DNA of 35,161 bases, taken from the NCBI GenBank assembly GCA_964370295.1, contig CAYJIR010000020.1, positions 1-35,161 on the forward strand. The letters are read 5' to 3'. The notes under the pieces were generated by a model. That model ran no database searches, was not told the origin of the DNA, and saw only the letters and a program-made list of their open reading frames with translations. Shown in pieces: positions 1 to 8,807 of this stretch. Numbering within the stretch: position 1 is the stretch's first letter; each line of letters opens with the position of its first letter. A program made the position numbers and the translations under genes. The DNA is from JAAYCI01 sp964370295 (GTDB lineage: Bacteria; Bacillota; Clostridia; Oscillospirales; Ruminococcaceae).

Positions 1-448
1 AACAAAGGCTTTGCAAAAACTAGAGCAAAATTTTTGTCAGATAAAACAAAAAGCGCAAGCGATACTGTGTGTATTGATGAGCATTTTTGTGAAATATGAC
101 GGAAATTTTGCCGACGCTTTTTGTGAAGTCGACTTTGGCAACAGCCCCGATATACTCCGTCACTTGAATAGTGATGGCTATAAAATACTCTGGCCAACAC
201 TTTTATAGGGCATTTTTGTGGTGGTATTGAACACGCCTTCCATAAGAACAACATCCAAAAATAGCACAGACCGCATAGCCATAGAAACTTTCTTGTTCAC
301 CACATCTCTATATGCTATAATTTATGTGCTCCTATTAAACAAGGGAGTACACACAAAATTAACTTCTTTCATCTCCTGCCAATGGTGTTTCATAACATAC
401 CACTGTGGGCAGCGTTCTCTTCTATATGGATACAAACATGGAGATATC
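1..448. other. Leading region without a supportable gene
   Basis: No coding sequence in this stretch looks like a known protein. An open frame of 65 codons at 11-208 (+) has no ribosome binding site and its composition is not convincingly protein-like. The last ~130 bases are the leader of the TIGR04076 gene, which has a plausible promoter at 293-321. The block 1-210 might be a fragment of a dispersed intergenic repeat, because it ends at the window edge and is unlike its surroundings, but no second copy lies in this window. Confidence 0.4.
293..321 (+). promoter_or_regulatory. Probable promoter of the TIGR04076 gene
   Basis: TTGTTC at 293-298 and a perfect TATAAT at 316-321 are separated by 17 bases. 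The -35 box matches consensus only in its first three bases. Transcription would start about 120 bases before the ATG at 449, leaving a leader in which I recognise no structured element. Confidence 0.5.
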
Positions 449-763
449 ATGAAAAAATGTAAAATAACTGTGATGAAAAAAACGTTTTATCAAGATTTAT
501 CCGAAACTTATGAAAACCCCATACAACATGCTTGTACTTTGCAAGAAAACCAGGTCTTTGTATCAAATGGATGGGAAAAACCGCCCGGTTTATGTGATAG
601 TGCATGGGAAAGCATGTCTTCGTTTGTGATGACTTTGGCGCACGGTGGCGAAAACATTTACAACGGGTGGATGAAAAACCCAAAGTCTGCCATGATATCC
701 TGTAACGATGGATTTCGTCCTGTCAGTTTTTACATTGAGGCCTTGGACGAAGATGCCACTTAA
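449..763 (+). CDS. TIGR04076 family protein
   Basis: A 104-residue protein that fits the TIGR04076 family from memory. It begins MKKCKITVMKKTFYQDL, has a central GWEKPPGLCDSAWESM segment, then LTLAHGG-like MTLAHGG, and ends CNDGFRPVSFYIE. These conserved Lys-Cys, Trp, Cys and 'DG-RPV' positions are the family hallmark, and length (~100 aa) is normal. The biochemical function of the family is unknown. The frame stays open upstream to 218, but the start at 449 is chosen because GGAG lies at 440-443, five bases before the ATG, and because the family begins M-K-K-C. No signal peptide or membrane segment is seen, so it should be cytoplasmic. It is probably monocistronic, since the next gene has its own promoter. 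Confidence 0.85.
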   Translation: MKKCKITVMKKTFYQDLSETYENPIQHACTLQENQVFVSNGWEKPPGLCDSAWESMSSFVMTLAHGGENIYNGWMKNPKSAMISCNDGFRPVSFYIEALDEDAT

Positions 764-850
764 ACATAGCCGTTCGGCGAATTCATGCCTTTCATCCCAA
801 TACGCATTACCTATCGTTTTATAATAGCCCCGAGAAGCTCCCTCTTAGAT

Positions 851-879
851 TTGAATTCGACCATCCTTTGTGCTATACT
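851..879 (+). promoter_or_regulatory. Promoter of the DUF975/CmpB-like gene
   Basis: TTGAAT at 851-856 and TATACT at 874-879 with a 17-base spacer. This is a good sigma-A type promoter whose start point would fall about 25 bases before the ATG at 910. It likely drives both this gene and the overlapping metallophosphoesterase. Confidence 0.75.
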
Positions 880-909
880 ATCTCAAAACCTAAAAAATGG
901 AGGTTTTCT

Positions 910-2685
910 ATGCCACCCCGTTCAGCTACATCCAAAATCCACATCACAGAATTGAAGAGAAACAGCCGAAAGATAGTTAAAACACACTATCTTTTTTTGC
1001 TGATTACATGCATGTTTTCAGCTTTTTTAGGCAGTGAATTCAACGGTGCCTTGGCTATTTTCCACAGCCAAACCAATTTTTTTACAGAAATTGTCCATTT
1101 GCCCAGCGCACTTGCACAAGAAGGACAATCCATTTTCGGCCATAGCCGCGGCATATTCGCCTCCCTCATCAGCAATTTCGGCTCGAACTCACTCAATAAT
1201 ACTCTATTCAACGGTATCAATTCCATCATCGGCTCAGAAGGTGTTAGCATCGTTATTTTCGTTCTACTCAGCTTACTTTTTAAATTTGCACTTTGGTTTT
1301 TCCTTGGAAATGTTTTCATCGTAATGTCTCGGCGTGTATTTTTGGAAAGCCGGATTTACAAAACTGTGTCTCCAAAAAAATTCCTGTTTTTATTCTATAT
1401 CAAAAAATGGACAAAAGTATCCCTAGTAATGTTTGTAAAATATATTTATAACATGTTGTGGTATGGTTTGTTTTTTATAGGCGGTGTCGTTAAACATTAT
1501 TCCTATTTCCTGGTTCCCTTTATCTTGGCCGAGAACCCCGACTTGACCGCAAAGCAGGCCATCACGCTATCGCGCAGGATGATGAATGGCCATAAATGGA
1601 AATGTTTTTTGTTGGATTTTTCTTTTTTGGGCTGGTTCCTATTAAGAATTGCTACCTTTGGATTGTCCGGTTTATTCTATACCAACGCATACCAAGTGGC
1701 CGCTTACACAGAGTTCTATGCACAGCTTAGAACCTTTGCCAAAGAAAAGCAAATCCCCGGTGCAGAACTTTTAAACGACCGCTATCTTTACGAAAAAGCA
1801 GATGAAGCCATCATCGAAAACAACTATTCCGATATTTTATCCGTTTTAAATGCCCCCATCACACCCACGGCTCCGCCAAAAAACAAGCCGGAAGCGATTT
1901 TGAATTTTTTCGGTATTGCCCTACATAGAACCAAAAACGACGAAGCACGTGAATTGGAAATTATACGAGAAAGCAATGCAAGAGAAGAATTTAAAGATAT
2001 TATTCAATGTAAACAATATCCCACAAGACTTTTCACCTTGCCCGAACACCCGAAAAAATCCAAAAGTGAAACATCGAATTATATGCGAAAATACACCATA
2101 CCCACCTTGATTATGATGTTCTTCATCTTTTGTTTAATCGGTTGGATTTGGGAGGTAAGTTTATACTTTGTACAAGGAGCGGGCTTTGTAAATCGCGGCA
2201 CCATGTATGGCCCTTGGCTTCCCATTTACGGCACCGGTGGCGTCTTAATTTTAACCTTGCTGTATAAACTTCGCAAAAAAGTTTTGGTGCAATTTTTTGC
2301 AGCAGTGTTATTATGTGGCACCGTTGAATACATGGCAGCCTATAGTTTAGAAATGATGCACAACGGTACAAAATGGTGGGATTACAGCGGATATTTCATC
2401 AACTTTCAAGGCAGAGTATGCGGAGAAGGATTGCTGGTTTTTGGCCTTGGTGCCATTGCCGTGGTTTATTTGCTGGCACCTGTCCTTGACGACTATATCA
2501 ACAAAATCAAACCAAAGCTACTGTTGAGCATTTGCTGCGTGCTGTTGGTCTTATTTACAATAGACGCGCTGTACTCATCCCAACATCCGAATGCCGGTGA
2601 TGGCATCACCTCATCCGATATAAACATCACAGCAGTAGACAACAGTGACATTTCTTCGCTTTTTCTTGTGCATCATTATGATTGA
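910..2685 (+). CDS. DUF975-like / CmpB-type putative ABC transporter permease fusion
   Basis: A 591-residue integral membrane protein with two parts. Residues ~10-277 resemble DUF975: a helix at ~25-40, several more membrane segments, and the conserved LAENPDLTAKQAITLSRRMM then HKWKCFLLDFSFLGWF pattern. Residues ~410-535 resemble the putative ABC transporter permease family PF06541 (CmpB/DUF1113): LIGWIWEVSLYF, then RGTMYGPWLPIYGTGG, EYMAAYSLE and W-WDYSGYFINFQGRVC. A charged cytoplasmic linker (~280-400) joins them. The start is ATG 910, with TGGAGG at 898-903; the frame extends upstream to 868 but without a binding site. The stop overlaps the longest possible frame of the next gene, so the two are probably cotranscribed. 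No ATPase gene is nearby, so a transport role is unproven. Confidence 0.75.
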   Translation: MPPRSATSKIHITELKRNSRKIVKTHYLFLLITCMFSAFLGSEFNGALAIFHSQTNFFTEIVHLPSALAQEGQSIFGHSRGIFASLISNFGSNSLNNTLFNGINSIIGSEGVSIVIFVLLSLLFKFALWFFLGNVFIVMSRRVFLESRIYKTVSPKKFLFLFYIKKWTKVSLVMFVKYIYNMLWYGLFFIGGVVKHYSYFLVPFILAENPDLTAKQAITLSRRMMNGHKWKCFLLDFSFLGWFLLRIATFGLSGLFYTNAYQVAAYTEFYAQLRTFAKEKQIPGAELLNDRYLYEKADEAIIENNYSDILSVLNAPITPTAPPKNKPEAILNFFGIALHRTKNDEARELEIIRESNAREEFKDIIQCKQYPTRLFTLPEHPKKSKSETSNYMRKYTIPTLIMMFFIFCLIGWIWEVSLYFVQGAGFVNRGTMYGPWLPIYGTGGVLILTLLYKLRKKVLVQFFAAVLLCGTVEYMAAYSLEMMHNGTKWWDYSGYFINFQGRVCGEGLLVFGLGAIAVVYLLAPVLDDYINKIKPKLLLSICCVLLVLFTIDALYSSQHPNAGDGITSSDINITAVDNSDISSLFLVHHYD

Positions 2686-2744
2686 ACCGTAAAAATCTCG
2701 AACTAAAACCGCTTTTTTCTACCGGAAAAAGAAATGGAACTCTT

Positions 2745-3851
2745 ATGCATATTTTTTTCATCGTCATCGTATCTCTTGGCATCATAGTCGGCAGTTTTTA
2801 TATAAACACATTTTTCAAAAGACTTTTTGCTTTCTTTTCTTTAAAAAAGCCCAAAGTGTTCAATGTGCTTTATATTTTGCTTGTTTTTGCCCTGCTGATA
2901 TCCACCTACTTTAATTCCCTAGGCACGGCCACAATCGTTTTTGGCTACTTTTTACTTTTTTGTATTTTGTTCGACCTTTTGGGGCTGGCTTATCGAAAAC
3001 GATTTTCCACAAACAAAATTGTAAAGTGCTTATACAGTGGCGGCATCCCTGCCATTTTTCTCACAGCAGCGGTGATGATTTTAGGTGCTCTCAATGGCTA
3101 TCACGTAGTAGCAACACCCTATACTGTTTACACAGACAAGCATGTTCCCAACAGTAGCCTTAACATCGTATATATAGCCGATATTCACATGGGTGTATCT
3201 ATTAACATGGATAATATTGCTGCCTATTGCCTGGAAATTGAAAACCAAAATCCGGATATTGTTCTGATTGGCGGAGACTTATTTGACGAACGCACCACAT
3301 CTGAAGAAGTGGAAGTAGCCAGCCGTCACCTAGGAGACATCAGCTCAAAATATGGCACGTATTTTGTTTGGGGCAATCACGAAGGTGATGTGGAGGCAGT
3401 TTCTGAAACACAACAGGATAACGTTGATTTCCAGCGAAACAGCATCGAACAAAATGGCATTCGCATTCTAGAAGACGAAGTTGTTTTAATAGACGACAGT
3501 TTCTATGTTGTGGGCCGCTGGGACGCCGGCGTTGGCATAGCACCAACACCGGCCGAAACACTTTTGGCAGAGCTGGACAAGGAAAAACCTATCTTTGTGT
3601 TAGAACACAAACCCATTGATGTAGAAAGCATGGCCACCCTTGGTGTAGATTTGTATTTGTGTGGGCACACCCATGGCGGACAAATCCCACCCATCGGATT
3701 TTTCGAGAGTTTTATTTATGATGGCGTTTATGGCCTGGAAAAAGTTGGAAACTGTACCATGATCATCACATCCGGCATGGGCACTTGGAACTCCCCCATT
3801 CGTTTGGGCAGCGTTTCGGAATATGTACTTATTGATTTTACAATGCAATAA
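2745..3851 (+). CDS. Membrane-anchored metallophosphoesterase
   Basis: A 368-residue protein with about four N-terminal membrane helices (residues ~3-20, 40-58, 62-82, 100-118) followed by a calcineurin-like phosphoesterase domain. All metal motifs are present: D146-x-H148 in ADIHMG, GGDLFDE with D178, GNHE with N211 and H212, H288 in VLEHKP, and CGHTHGGQ with H308 and H310. This is the YkuE/YaeI-like arrangement, whose members act on phosphate esters near the membrane; the substrate here is unknown. The frame is open from a TTG at 2682, which overlaps the previous stop but lacks a binding site. I prefer ATG 2745, preceded by TGGAA. It is the last gene of its unit and is followed by a strong terminator. 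Confidence 0.85.
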   Translation: MHIFFIVIVSLGIIVGSFYINTFFKRLFAFFSLKKPKVFNVLYILLVFALLISTYFNSLGTATIVFGYFLLFCILFDLLGLAYRKRFSTNKIVKCLYSGGIPAIFLTAAVMILGALNGYHVVATPYTVYTDKHVPNSSLNIVYIADIHMGVSINMDNIAAYCLEIENQNPDIVLIGGDLFDERTTSEEVEVASRHLGDISSKYGTYFVWGNHEGDVEAVSETQQDNVDFQRNSIEQNGIRILEDEVVLIDDSFYVVGRWDAGVGIAPTPAETLLAELDKEKPIFVLEHKPIDVESMATLGVDLYLCGHTHGGQIPPIGFFESFIYDGVYGLEKVGNCTMIITSGMGTWNSPIRLGSVSEYVLIDFTMQ

Positions 3852-3860
3852 TAGGCACAC

Positions 3861-3910
3861 ACAGCCCCATAAGAGCATTTGTTTGAATGCTCTTATGGGG
3901 CTGTTCTTTT
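3861..3910 (+). terminator. Rho-independent terminator after the metallophosphoesterase
   Basis: A perfect 19-bp stem pairs 3861-3879 with 3886-3904 around a 6-base loop (TGTTTG). It is followed by TCTTTT. It ends the 449-3851 direction and sits just before the mobile element. Confidence 0.9.
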
Positions 3911-3916
3911 ATAAAT

Positions 3917-4173
3917 AATGCCTGCTGAATAAACCCCTATGGGTGTTTATTCAATCCCACCGCAAAATGCGGTGGCCATAAAAGTGCTCAGAAAAGCACT
4001 TTTGTGGGGCATACCTTGATGCTTTCCACTGTGTTTTCGCCCCTAAAATGAAAAGGCGAAAACGAAAGTGCAAGGTTTTTGTGTGAAAAACAGAAAAACC
4101 TTTACACTTTTCCAAACAAAAAATTACATTTTATAATAGGTATATGTCTTTTTTTGTTTGTTCAGTGGGCATT
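3917..4173 (+). mobile_element. MITE-like element, copy A (257 bp)
   Basis: The ends are imperfect inverted repeats: AATGCCTGCTGAATAAAC at the left and, read from the other strand, AATGCCCACTGAACAAAC at the right (15 of 18 match). The element is flanked by a direct AAAT on both sides (3913-3916 and 4174-4177), as expected for a 4-bp target duplication. It contains no gene. It holds a series of hairpins: 3926-3953, 3957-3975 (CCACCGC/GCGGTGG), 3980-4003 (AAAAGTGCT/AGCACTTTT), 4033-4063 (GTTTTCGCC/GGCGAAAAC) and ~4065-4110. A second copy lies inverted at 14383-14637. It sits in the convergent gap between the metallophosphoesterase terminator and the 3' end of the PPOX gene, 19 bases from that gene's stop. 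Confidence 0.85.
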
Positions 4174-4192
4174 AAATATACAATTGGCTTAG

Positions 4193-4666
4193 CTATTGTT
4201 CCTCTTTGGCAAAACGCAATCGTTTTCCCGTGGCTTTTTTTATTTCAACTTTCCAAACCGCCGTATGCTGTAAGTGTGCTTGTATTTCGGCCTCTATGGC
4301 CTCGTCGGCAACGGGCGCATGTTTCTGGCACAACCATTTCAGCACCTGTATTTTTTCATCATTGTGCAAAACTTCAAACGCTTCACCATATACAATTGCA
4401 GATTCATATTCTGTGACGAACCGTTTTGGCTTTGGGCAGGTATAGCCAACACAACAAATGCATACCTCGTTATTGATATTTAATATTTCGCTTTTTTTCC
4501 CTTCTCTGGCACAATGAAAATAAACACAATTATCTTTTCTAACCATGCTTAAGGGCACACAGTACGGTTTATTGTTTGCATCCACCATACTCAATGTTCC
4601 CCATTCTCCCTCATCACATACTTCGTATGCAAATTCCTTGGGCATCTCTCTGTCTTTTCTTCTCAT
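4193..4666 (-). CDS. Pyridoxamine 5'-phosphate oxidase family (NimA-like) flavin protein
   Basis: A 157-residue single-domain protein of the FMN-binding split-barrel class. It begins MRRKDREMPKEFAYEV, the usual opening of NimA-like PPOX proteins in Clostridia. It continues with EWGTLSMVDANNKPYCVPLSM and VYFHCAREGKKSEIL, where the His and following basic residues typically contact FMN phosphate. The family reduces small molecules or binds flavin/haem; the substrate cannot be read from sequence. The start at 4666 has AGGGGGG just upstream. It is the last gene of the metK-recD2-comFC run, 49 bases after comFC, and may share its transcript. A mobile element inserted just behind its stop codon. 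Confidence 0.85.
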   Translation of the reverse strand: MRRKDREMPKEFAYEVCDEGEWGTLSMVDANNKPYCVPLSMVRKDNCVYFHCAREGKKSEILNINNEVCICCVGYTCPKPKRFVTEYESAIVYGEAFEVLHNDEKIQVLKWLCQKHAPVADEAIEAEIQAHLQHTAVWKVEIKKATGKRLRFAKEEQ

Positions 4667-4715
4667 GGCCCCCCCTTTAAAGGTTTCGTCCTAAAATAGT
4701 TTTATTTTATAACCG

Positions 4716-5408
4716 TTAAACATTTTGTAATTTTTTATCTTGCACCAAAAGCAAGGTAAACCCGATACACTGCTTCGCACCTGCCTCTTTTATAACCTTG
4801 GCGCACTCACTTAACGTACTTCCCGTGGTGAGCACATCGTCTATAATCATCACAGTTTTACCGTAAAAATCGGCTTCTTGCGACACCGCAAATACACCCT
4901 TGACATTCTCTCTTCTTAGTTCTTGTGGCAAAGTCCTTTGCTGTCTTGTGTCACGCGTTTTTTTAAGCCACTGTGTTTGGCTTTTTAAACCGGTATTTTT
5001 GCAAAGTTCTTGCACCAGGCATTCGCTTTGATTAAATCCACGTCGACGTTCTGCCTTTTTGCTCAGAGGAACCGCCACCACTACATCCACGCCAATCGCT
5101 GTTTTCTCATTTTGCAACCACTGTGCCATCAACTTGCCCAGTGGGGCAGCCAAATTCTTTTGTCCTTCATACTTAAAACGGTGACAAACTTCACTCACCG
5201 GTGGCCCATAACCATAGCAAGCCCACATTGCATCTACATATGGCACTTGCCCATGCATTATTTTATTTTGTGACAAACAGGAGGCCAACAACTCCTTTTC
5301 ACAGGCACAAGCAGGTGCAAATGCCAATACTTCCTCGCACCAAGGACAACGGCTGGGGAATAATAATTCCAGCAGAAAGGATCCTATTTTATTCAACATA
5401 GGCTCCAT
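4716..5408 (-). CDS. comFC: ComF family phosphoribosyltransferase-like protein
   Basis: A 230-residue protein of normal ComFC length. The N-terminus has a zinc-finger-like set (C21-x2-C24, then C34/C36 and C44). The C-terminal half is a type I phosphoribosyltransferase fold with the PRPP loop VMIIDDVLTTGSTL at 186-199. The conserved VVAVPLSKKAERRRGFNQSE stretch (~110-128) is diagnostic for ComF. In competent Bacillota ComFC helps handle incoming single-stranded DNA; here no other competence genes are in view. Its start overlaps the end of recD2 by 20 bases (ATG at 5408; a second ATG at 5399 is possible), which suggests translational coupling between two DNA-processing genes. Confidence 0.9.
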   Translation of the reverse strand: MEPMLNKIGSFLLELLFPSRCPWCEEVLAFAPACACEKELLASCLSQNKIMHGQVPYVDAMWACYGYGPPVSEVCHRFKYEGQKNLAAPLGKLMAQWLQNEKTAIGVDVVVAVPLSKKAERRRGFNQSECLVQELCKNTGLKSQTQWLKKTRDTRQQRTLPQELRRENVKGVFAVSQEADFYGKTVMIIDDVLTTGSTLSECAKVIKEAGAKQCIGFTLLLVQDKKLQNV

Positions 5409-7602
5409 CCTCTTTTAAAAAGTCGGCAAAAGAAGAAAACCGCGAATTTTTATCGTCATTTTTTAGCATTTGCCCAAGCACTTTATCCTCCCCCACCAAA
5501 ACACACAAACTTTTCGCTCTAGTGACAGCTGTGTATAATAAATTGCGAAATTGCAATTTTTCCGGAGAATTGGAAATCACAAGAACTACAACCTCAAATT
5601 CGCTACCTTGGCTTTTATGAATGGTGATCGCATAGGCCGGCACCAGCTCGTGTAAATTTTCTTGTTCGTAGTAAACCCGCCTGTCTTCACACAGCACCAC
5701 CACCACACCGGCGCGCTTATCTATGCTTTCAACAATCCCAATATCGCCGTTGAAAGCACCTTGTCCATTCTCTCCGTCTAATCGGGTCCAAGAGATGTCA
5801 TAGTTATTTTTCACCTGCATCACTTTGTCTCCCTCGCGTAGAACAAAGTCTTGGCTTGCTATCTCGGCTCTCCCCTCTTCTTTTGGGTTCAGCTGTGCTT
5901 GTAGTGCCTCGCAAAGCGCACGTGTCCCCAATACCCCTTTGTGCCCGGGGCAAAGCACCTGTATTTCTGCTATAGGCGAGACGCCATACTTCTCTGGCAG
6001 TCGTGTTTTCACCAACTCGCAAACCAAATCTTGCGCCTCTTTCCCGCTTTTTCTGATATAAAAAAAATCATCATTCATTGTGCTTTTTTGCAAAGGTTCT
6101 CCCCGAACAATCGCGTGCGCATTTTGAACAATTAGGCTGGTTTGCGCCTGCCTAAATATTTTTTCCAGCTTTACATAAGGAACTTTTCCCGATTGTAAAA
6201 TGCCACGCATAACATCGCCTGCATTTACACTGGGAAGTTGGTCAATATCCCCCACCAATATAAGGCGACAAGCCGACGGCACAGCCGACAGCAAACTTTC
6301 AAACAATAACGCGTCCACCATGCTCAATTCATCCACCACCAACACGTCACAGCGCAGTGGATTTTTCGCATTATGCTTAAAACTTGGTGTTTCCATGCCC
6401 GCACGAAAATCCACCTCTAACATGCGGTGAATGGTGGAGGCTTTACGCTGTGTTAATTCGCTCATTCGCTTTGCAGCACGGCCTGTGGGAGCTGCCAAAA
6501 ACACACGCTCGGCCTGCTGCTCAAAAAGCGACAATATCGCATTGATGGCCGTGGTTTTCCCGGTGCCGGGCCCGCCTGTAATCACCAATGTTCCGCACTG
6601 CATGGCCAAACGTATGGCCTCTTTTTGCTGCACATCATAGATGATGTTGTTTCGTTTTTCCAGCGCCTGTATATGTGCCTCTAAATTTTCCATCACCGGC
6701 GAACTGGTATAAATTTTCTTTTGTAGCATGTGTGCTGCATTCATCTCGGCATGGTAATAATCAGGCAAAAATACTCTTTCTTTTTCGCCTTGTAACAACA
6801 CAACTTTTCCACTATCACGCAATGTTAGAAGGGCCTCTTTAACCAAATCCAGCGACAAATCAAAATGAGACGCCACCTTATTCATCAGCTTCTCGGCCGG
6901 CAAACAGCTGTGTCCATTTTGCAAATTATGTCGCATCACAGTTAAAATGGATGCTTGTATGCGCTCGTCACAATCCTTTTCCATGCCTAAAAAAAGTGCA
7001 ATTCCGTCCGCATAGGAAAACGACAAAAAGGCGGGATACTCGCACATGCGATATGGATTTTCCACTATCAGTTCCACAGCATCCTGCTTATAATGGCGAT
7101 ACAATGCCGTCGAAACCGACATGTCCAGACCAAGCTGCATCAGCGAGAGTATCACCTCACGTGCACCATAGCGTTCTGTAAAAACTTGTGCTGCCTTTTG
7201 AGCCTTTTTTAAAGAAAACCCTTTTACTTCTGCCAATTTTTCCGGTTCTTGTGCCAACACCTGCAAACTGTCGGCCCCAAACCGCGCCACAATATGGCGG
7301 GCTACTGCCGGGCCTATGCCCGGCAACACCCCGCTGGAAAGATACTGCAATATATCGTTGTCATTTTCCGGCAAAAGAAAAGTGCAAGACTCTGCCTGAA
7401 ACTGTGTCCCATAGCTGGGATGTGTGGTGTACATGCCACACAAGGTGAGTTCCTCCCCCGGCACACTGCCGCAAAGCGGCCCCACCGCCACCATCAATTC
7501 GCCGTTTTCCGTCAGCAATTCTAACACGGCAAATCCACTTTCTTCGTTTTCAAATGTTACATTTTGTACACGGCCAACTAATGTTTCCGTTTCCCGCTGC
7601 AT
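5389..7602 (-). CDS. recD2: ATP-dependent 5'-3' DNA helicase, RecD2 type
   Basis: A 737-residue superfamily 1B helicase. The N-terminal ~330 residues include the helix-hairpin-helix-like region of RecD2 (ILQYLSSGVLPGIGPAVA, 84-101). Helicase motifs follow: Walker A GGPGTGKTT (343-351), DELSMVD (424-430), GDIDQLPSV (451-459), an SH3-like segment, HKSQGSEF (662-669) and YTAVTRAK (690-697). The length and the long N-terminus identify the stand-alone RecD2 group rather than RecD of RecBCD. It unwinds DNA in repair and recombination. It starts 22 bases after metK with AGGCGG upstream at a long spacing, and overlaps comFC. The context suggests cotranscription with metK. Confidence 0.95.
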   Translation of the reverse strand: MQRETETLVGRVQNVTFENEESGFAVLELLTENGELMVAVGPLCGSVPGEELTLCGMYTTHPSYGTQFQAESCTFLLPENDNDILQYLSSGVLPGIGPAVARHIVARFGADSLQVLAQEPEKLAEVKGFSLKKAQKAAQVFTERYGAREVILSLMQLGLDMSVSTALYRHYKQDAVELIVENPYRMCEYPAFLSFSYADGIALFLGMEKDCDERIQASILTVMRHNLQNGHSCLPAEKLMNKVASHFDLSLDLVKEALLTLRDSGKVVLLQGEKERVFLPDYYHAEMNAAHMLQKKIYTSSPVMENLEAHIQALEKRNNIIYDVQQKEAIRLAMQCGTLVITGGPGTGKTTAINAILSLFEQQAERVFLAAPTGRAAKRMSELTQRKASTIHRMLEVDFRAGMETPSFKHNAKNPLRCDVLVVDELSMVDALLFESLLSAVPSACRLILVGDIDQLPSVNAGDVMRGILQSGKVPYVKLEKIFRQAQTSLIVQNAHAIVRGEPLQKSTMNDDFFYIRKSGKEAQDLVCELVKTRLPEKYGVSPIAEIQVLCPGHKGVLGTRALCEALQAQLNPKEEGRAEIASQDFVLREGDKVMQVKNNYDISWTRLDGENGQGAFNGDIGIVESIDKRAGVVVVLCEDRRVYYEQENLHELVPAYAITIHKSQGSEFEVVVLVISNSPEKLQFRNLLYTAVTRAKSLCVLVGEDKVLGQMLKNDDKNSRFSSFADFLKEDGAYVE

Positions 7603-7624
7603 GGTTTACTTTTTTGCACCGCCT

Positions 7625-8770
7625 TTATGCCTGTGATGCCACAGCCTGTTTCAGTTCCTCTATGCGATTCGTTTCTTCCCAAGACACCGCCAAATCCTCA
7701 CGGCCCAAATGGCCATAGGCAGCCAACTGCCGATAAATAGGCTTTTTAAGATCCAATTCTTTTATAATGCCGGCCGGTGTTAAGTCAAACACCTTTTCCA
7801 CTGCCTTCTCAATTACATCCTCGCTAACCGTGCCACTTGCAAAGGTATCCACACGAACACTCACAGGCTTTGCCACACCAATGGCATAGGCCAATTGCAC
7901 TTCACAACGTTTTGCAAGACCAGCGGCCACCACATTTTTAGCCACCCAACGTGCTGCATAAGCCGCGCTGCGATCCACCTTTGTGGGGTCTTTTCCAGAA
8001 AATGCACCGCCACCATGACGCGCATAGCCGCCGTAGGTATCCACAATAATTTTACGTCCGGTTAGGCCGGAATCTCCCTGTGGACCGCCCACCACAAACC
8101 GCCCTGTTGGATTGATGTGAAACTTTGTATCATCATCCAGCATATTAGCCGGCACCACCGGACGTATCACTTTTTCAATAATATCTCGTTCTATTTCTTC
8201 ATGACTCACCTCCGGTGCATGTTGGGTGGAAATAACCACTGTGTCCACGCGCACCGCTTTATCTTCATCATACTCTACACTCACCTGGCTTTTACCATCT
8301 GGGCGCAGGTAAGAAAGTTCCCCGCTTTTGCGAACATCTGTAAGTTTTTTTGCCAACTTGTGCGCCAAACTAATGGGCAGGGGCATCAGCTCCGGTGTTT
8401 CGTCACAGGCATAACCAAACATCATGCCCTGATCGCCGGCACCACCGGGGTTTACGCCCATGGCAATATCTGCACTTTGTTCTTTTATAGAAGTGATTAC
8501 AGCACACGTTTCGCAGTCAAAGCCAAACTTTGCACGGGTATAGCCAATGTCTCGCACCACATCACGCACAATGCTTTGGATATCCACATAGCTGTTGGTA
8601 CTCATTTCGCCCATCACGTAAATAACACCCGTGTTGGCTGTTGTTTCACAGGCCACCCGTCCCTCAGGGTCTTTCGCAAGCACAGCATCAAGCACAGCGT
8701 CCGAAATTTGGTCGCATATTTTATCGGGATGCCCCTCGGTAACCGATTCTGATGTAAATAGTTTTCTCAT
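7625..8770 (-). CDS. metK: S-adenosylmethionine synthetase
   Basis: A 381-residue enzyme that makes SAM from methionine and ATP. It carries the family signatures GHPDK (13-17), GAGDQGMMFGYA (~109-120) and GGGAFSGKDPTKVDRSAAY, and the length is normal. Two ATGs compete. The upstream one (8779) touches the AAAGG sequence directly. The one at 8770, giving MRKLFTSESVTEG as in other MetK proteins, lies nine bases after AAAGG and is chosen. It is the first gene after a SAM-I riboswitch and terminator (8808-8938), so high SAM should shut off its own synthesis. It is followed closely by recD2. Confidence 0.97.
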   Translation of the reverse strand: MRKLFTSESVTEGHPDKICDQISDAVLDAVLAKDPEGRVACETTANTGVIYVMGEMSTNSYVDIQSIVRDVVRDIGYTRAKFGFDCETCAVITSIKEQSADIAMGVNPGGAGDQGMMFGYACDETPELMPLPISLAHKLAKKLTDVRKSGELSYLRPDGKSQVSVEYDEDKAVRVDTVVISTQHAPEVSHEEIERDIIEKVIRPVVPANMLDDDTKFHINPTGRFVVGGPQGDSGLTGRKIIVDTYGGYARHGGGAFSGKDPTKVDRSAAYAARWVAKNVVAAGLAKRCEVQLAYAIGVAKPVSVRVDTFASGTVSEDVIEKAVEKVFDLTPAGIIKELDLKKPIYRQLAAYGHLGREDLAVSWEETNRIEELKQAVASQA

Positions 8771-8807
8771 GTTTTTCATCCTTTCGTATAACGAATATAA
8801 ATTATAA

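Noticed and set aside
11..208. 65-codon open frame on the plus strand
   Set aside because: No ribosome binding site, no recognisable family and it touches the window edge; kept only as an unexplained block.
4132..4137. TATAAT at the right end of element copy A as an outward promoter
   Set aside because: No -35 at a proper distance (TTTACA is 25 bases away), and the only downstream gene is on the opposite strand.
8117..8752. 211-codon open frame on the plus strand
   Set aside because: It is antisense to metK, whose motifs are unmistakable; His/Thr/Phe-rich composition is typical of an antisense shadow.
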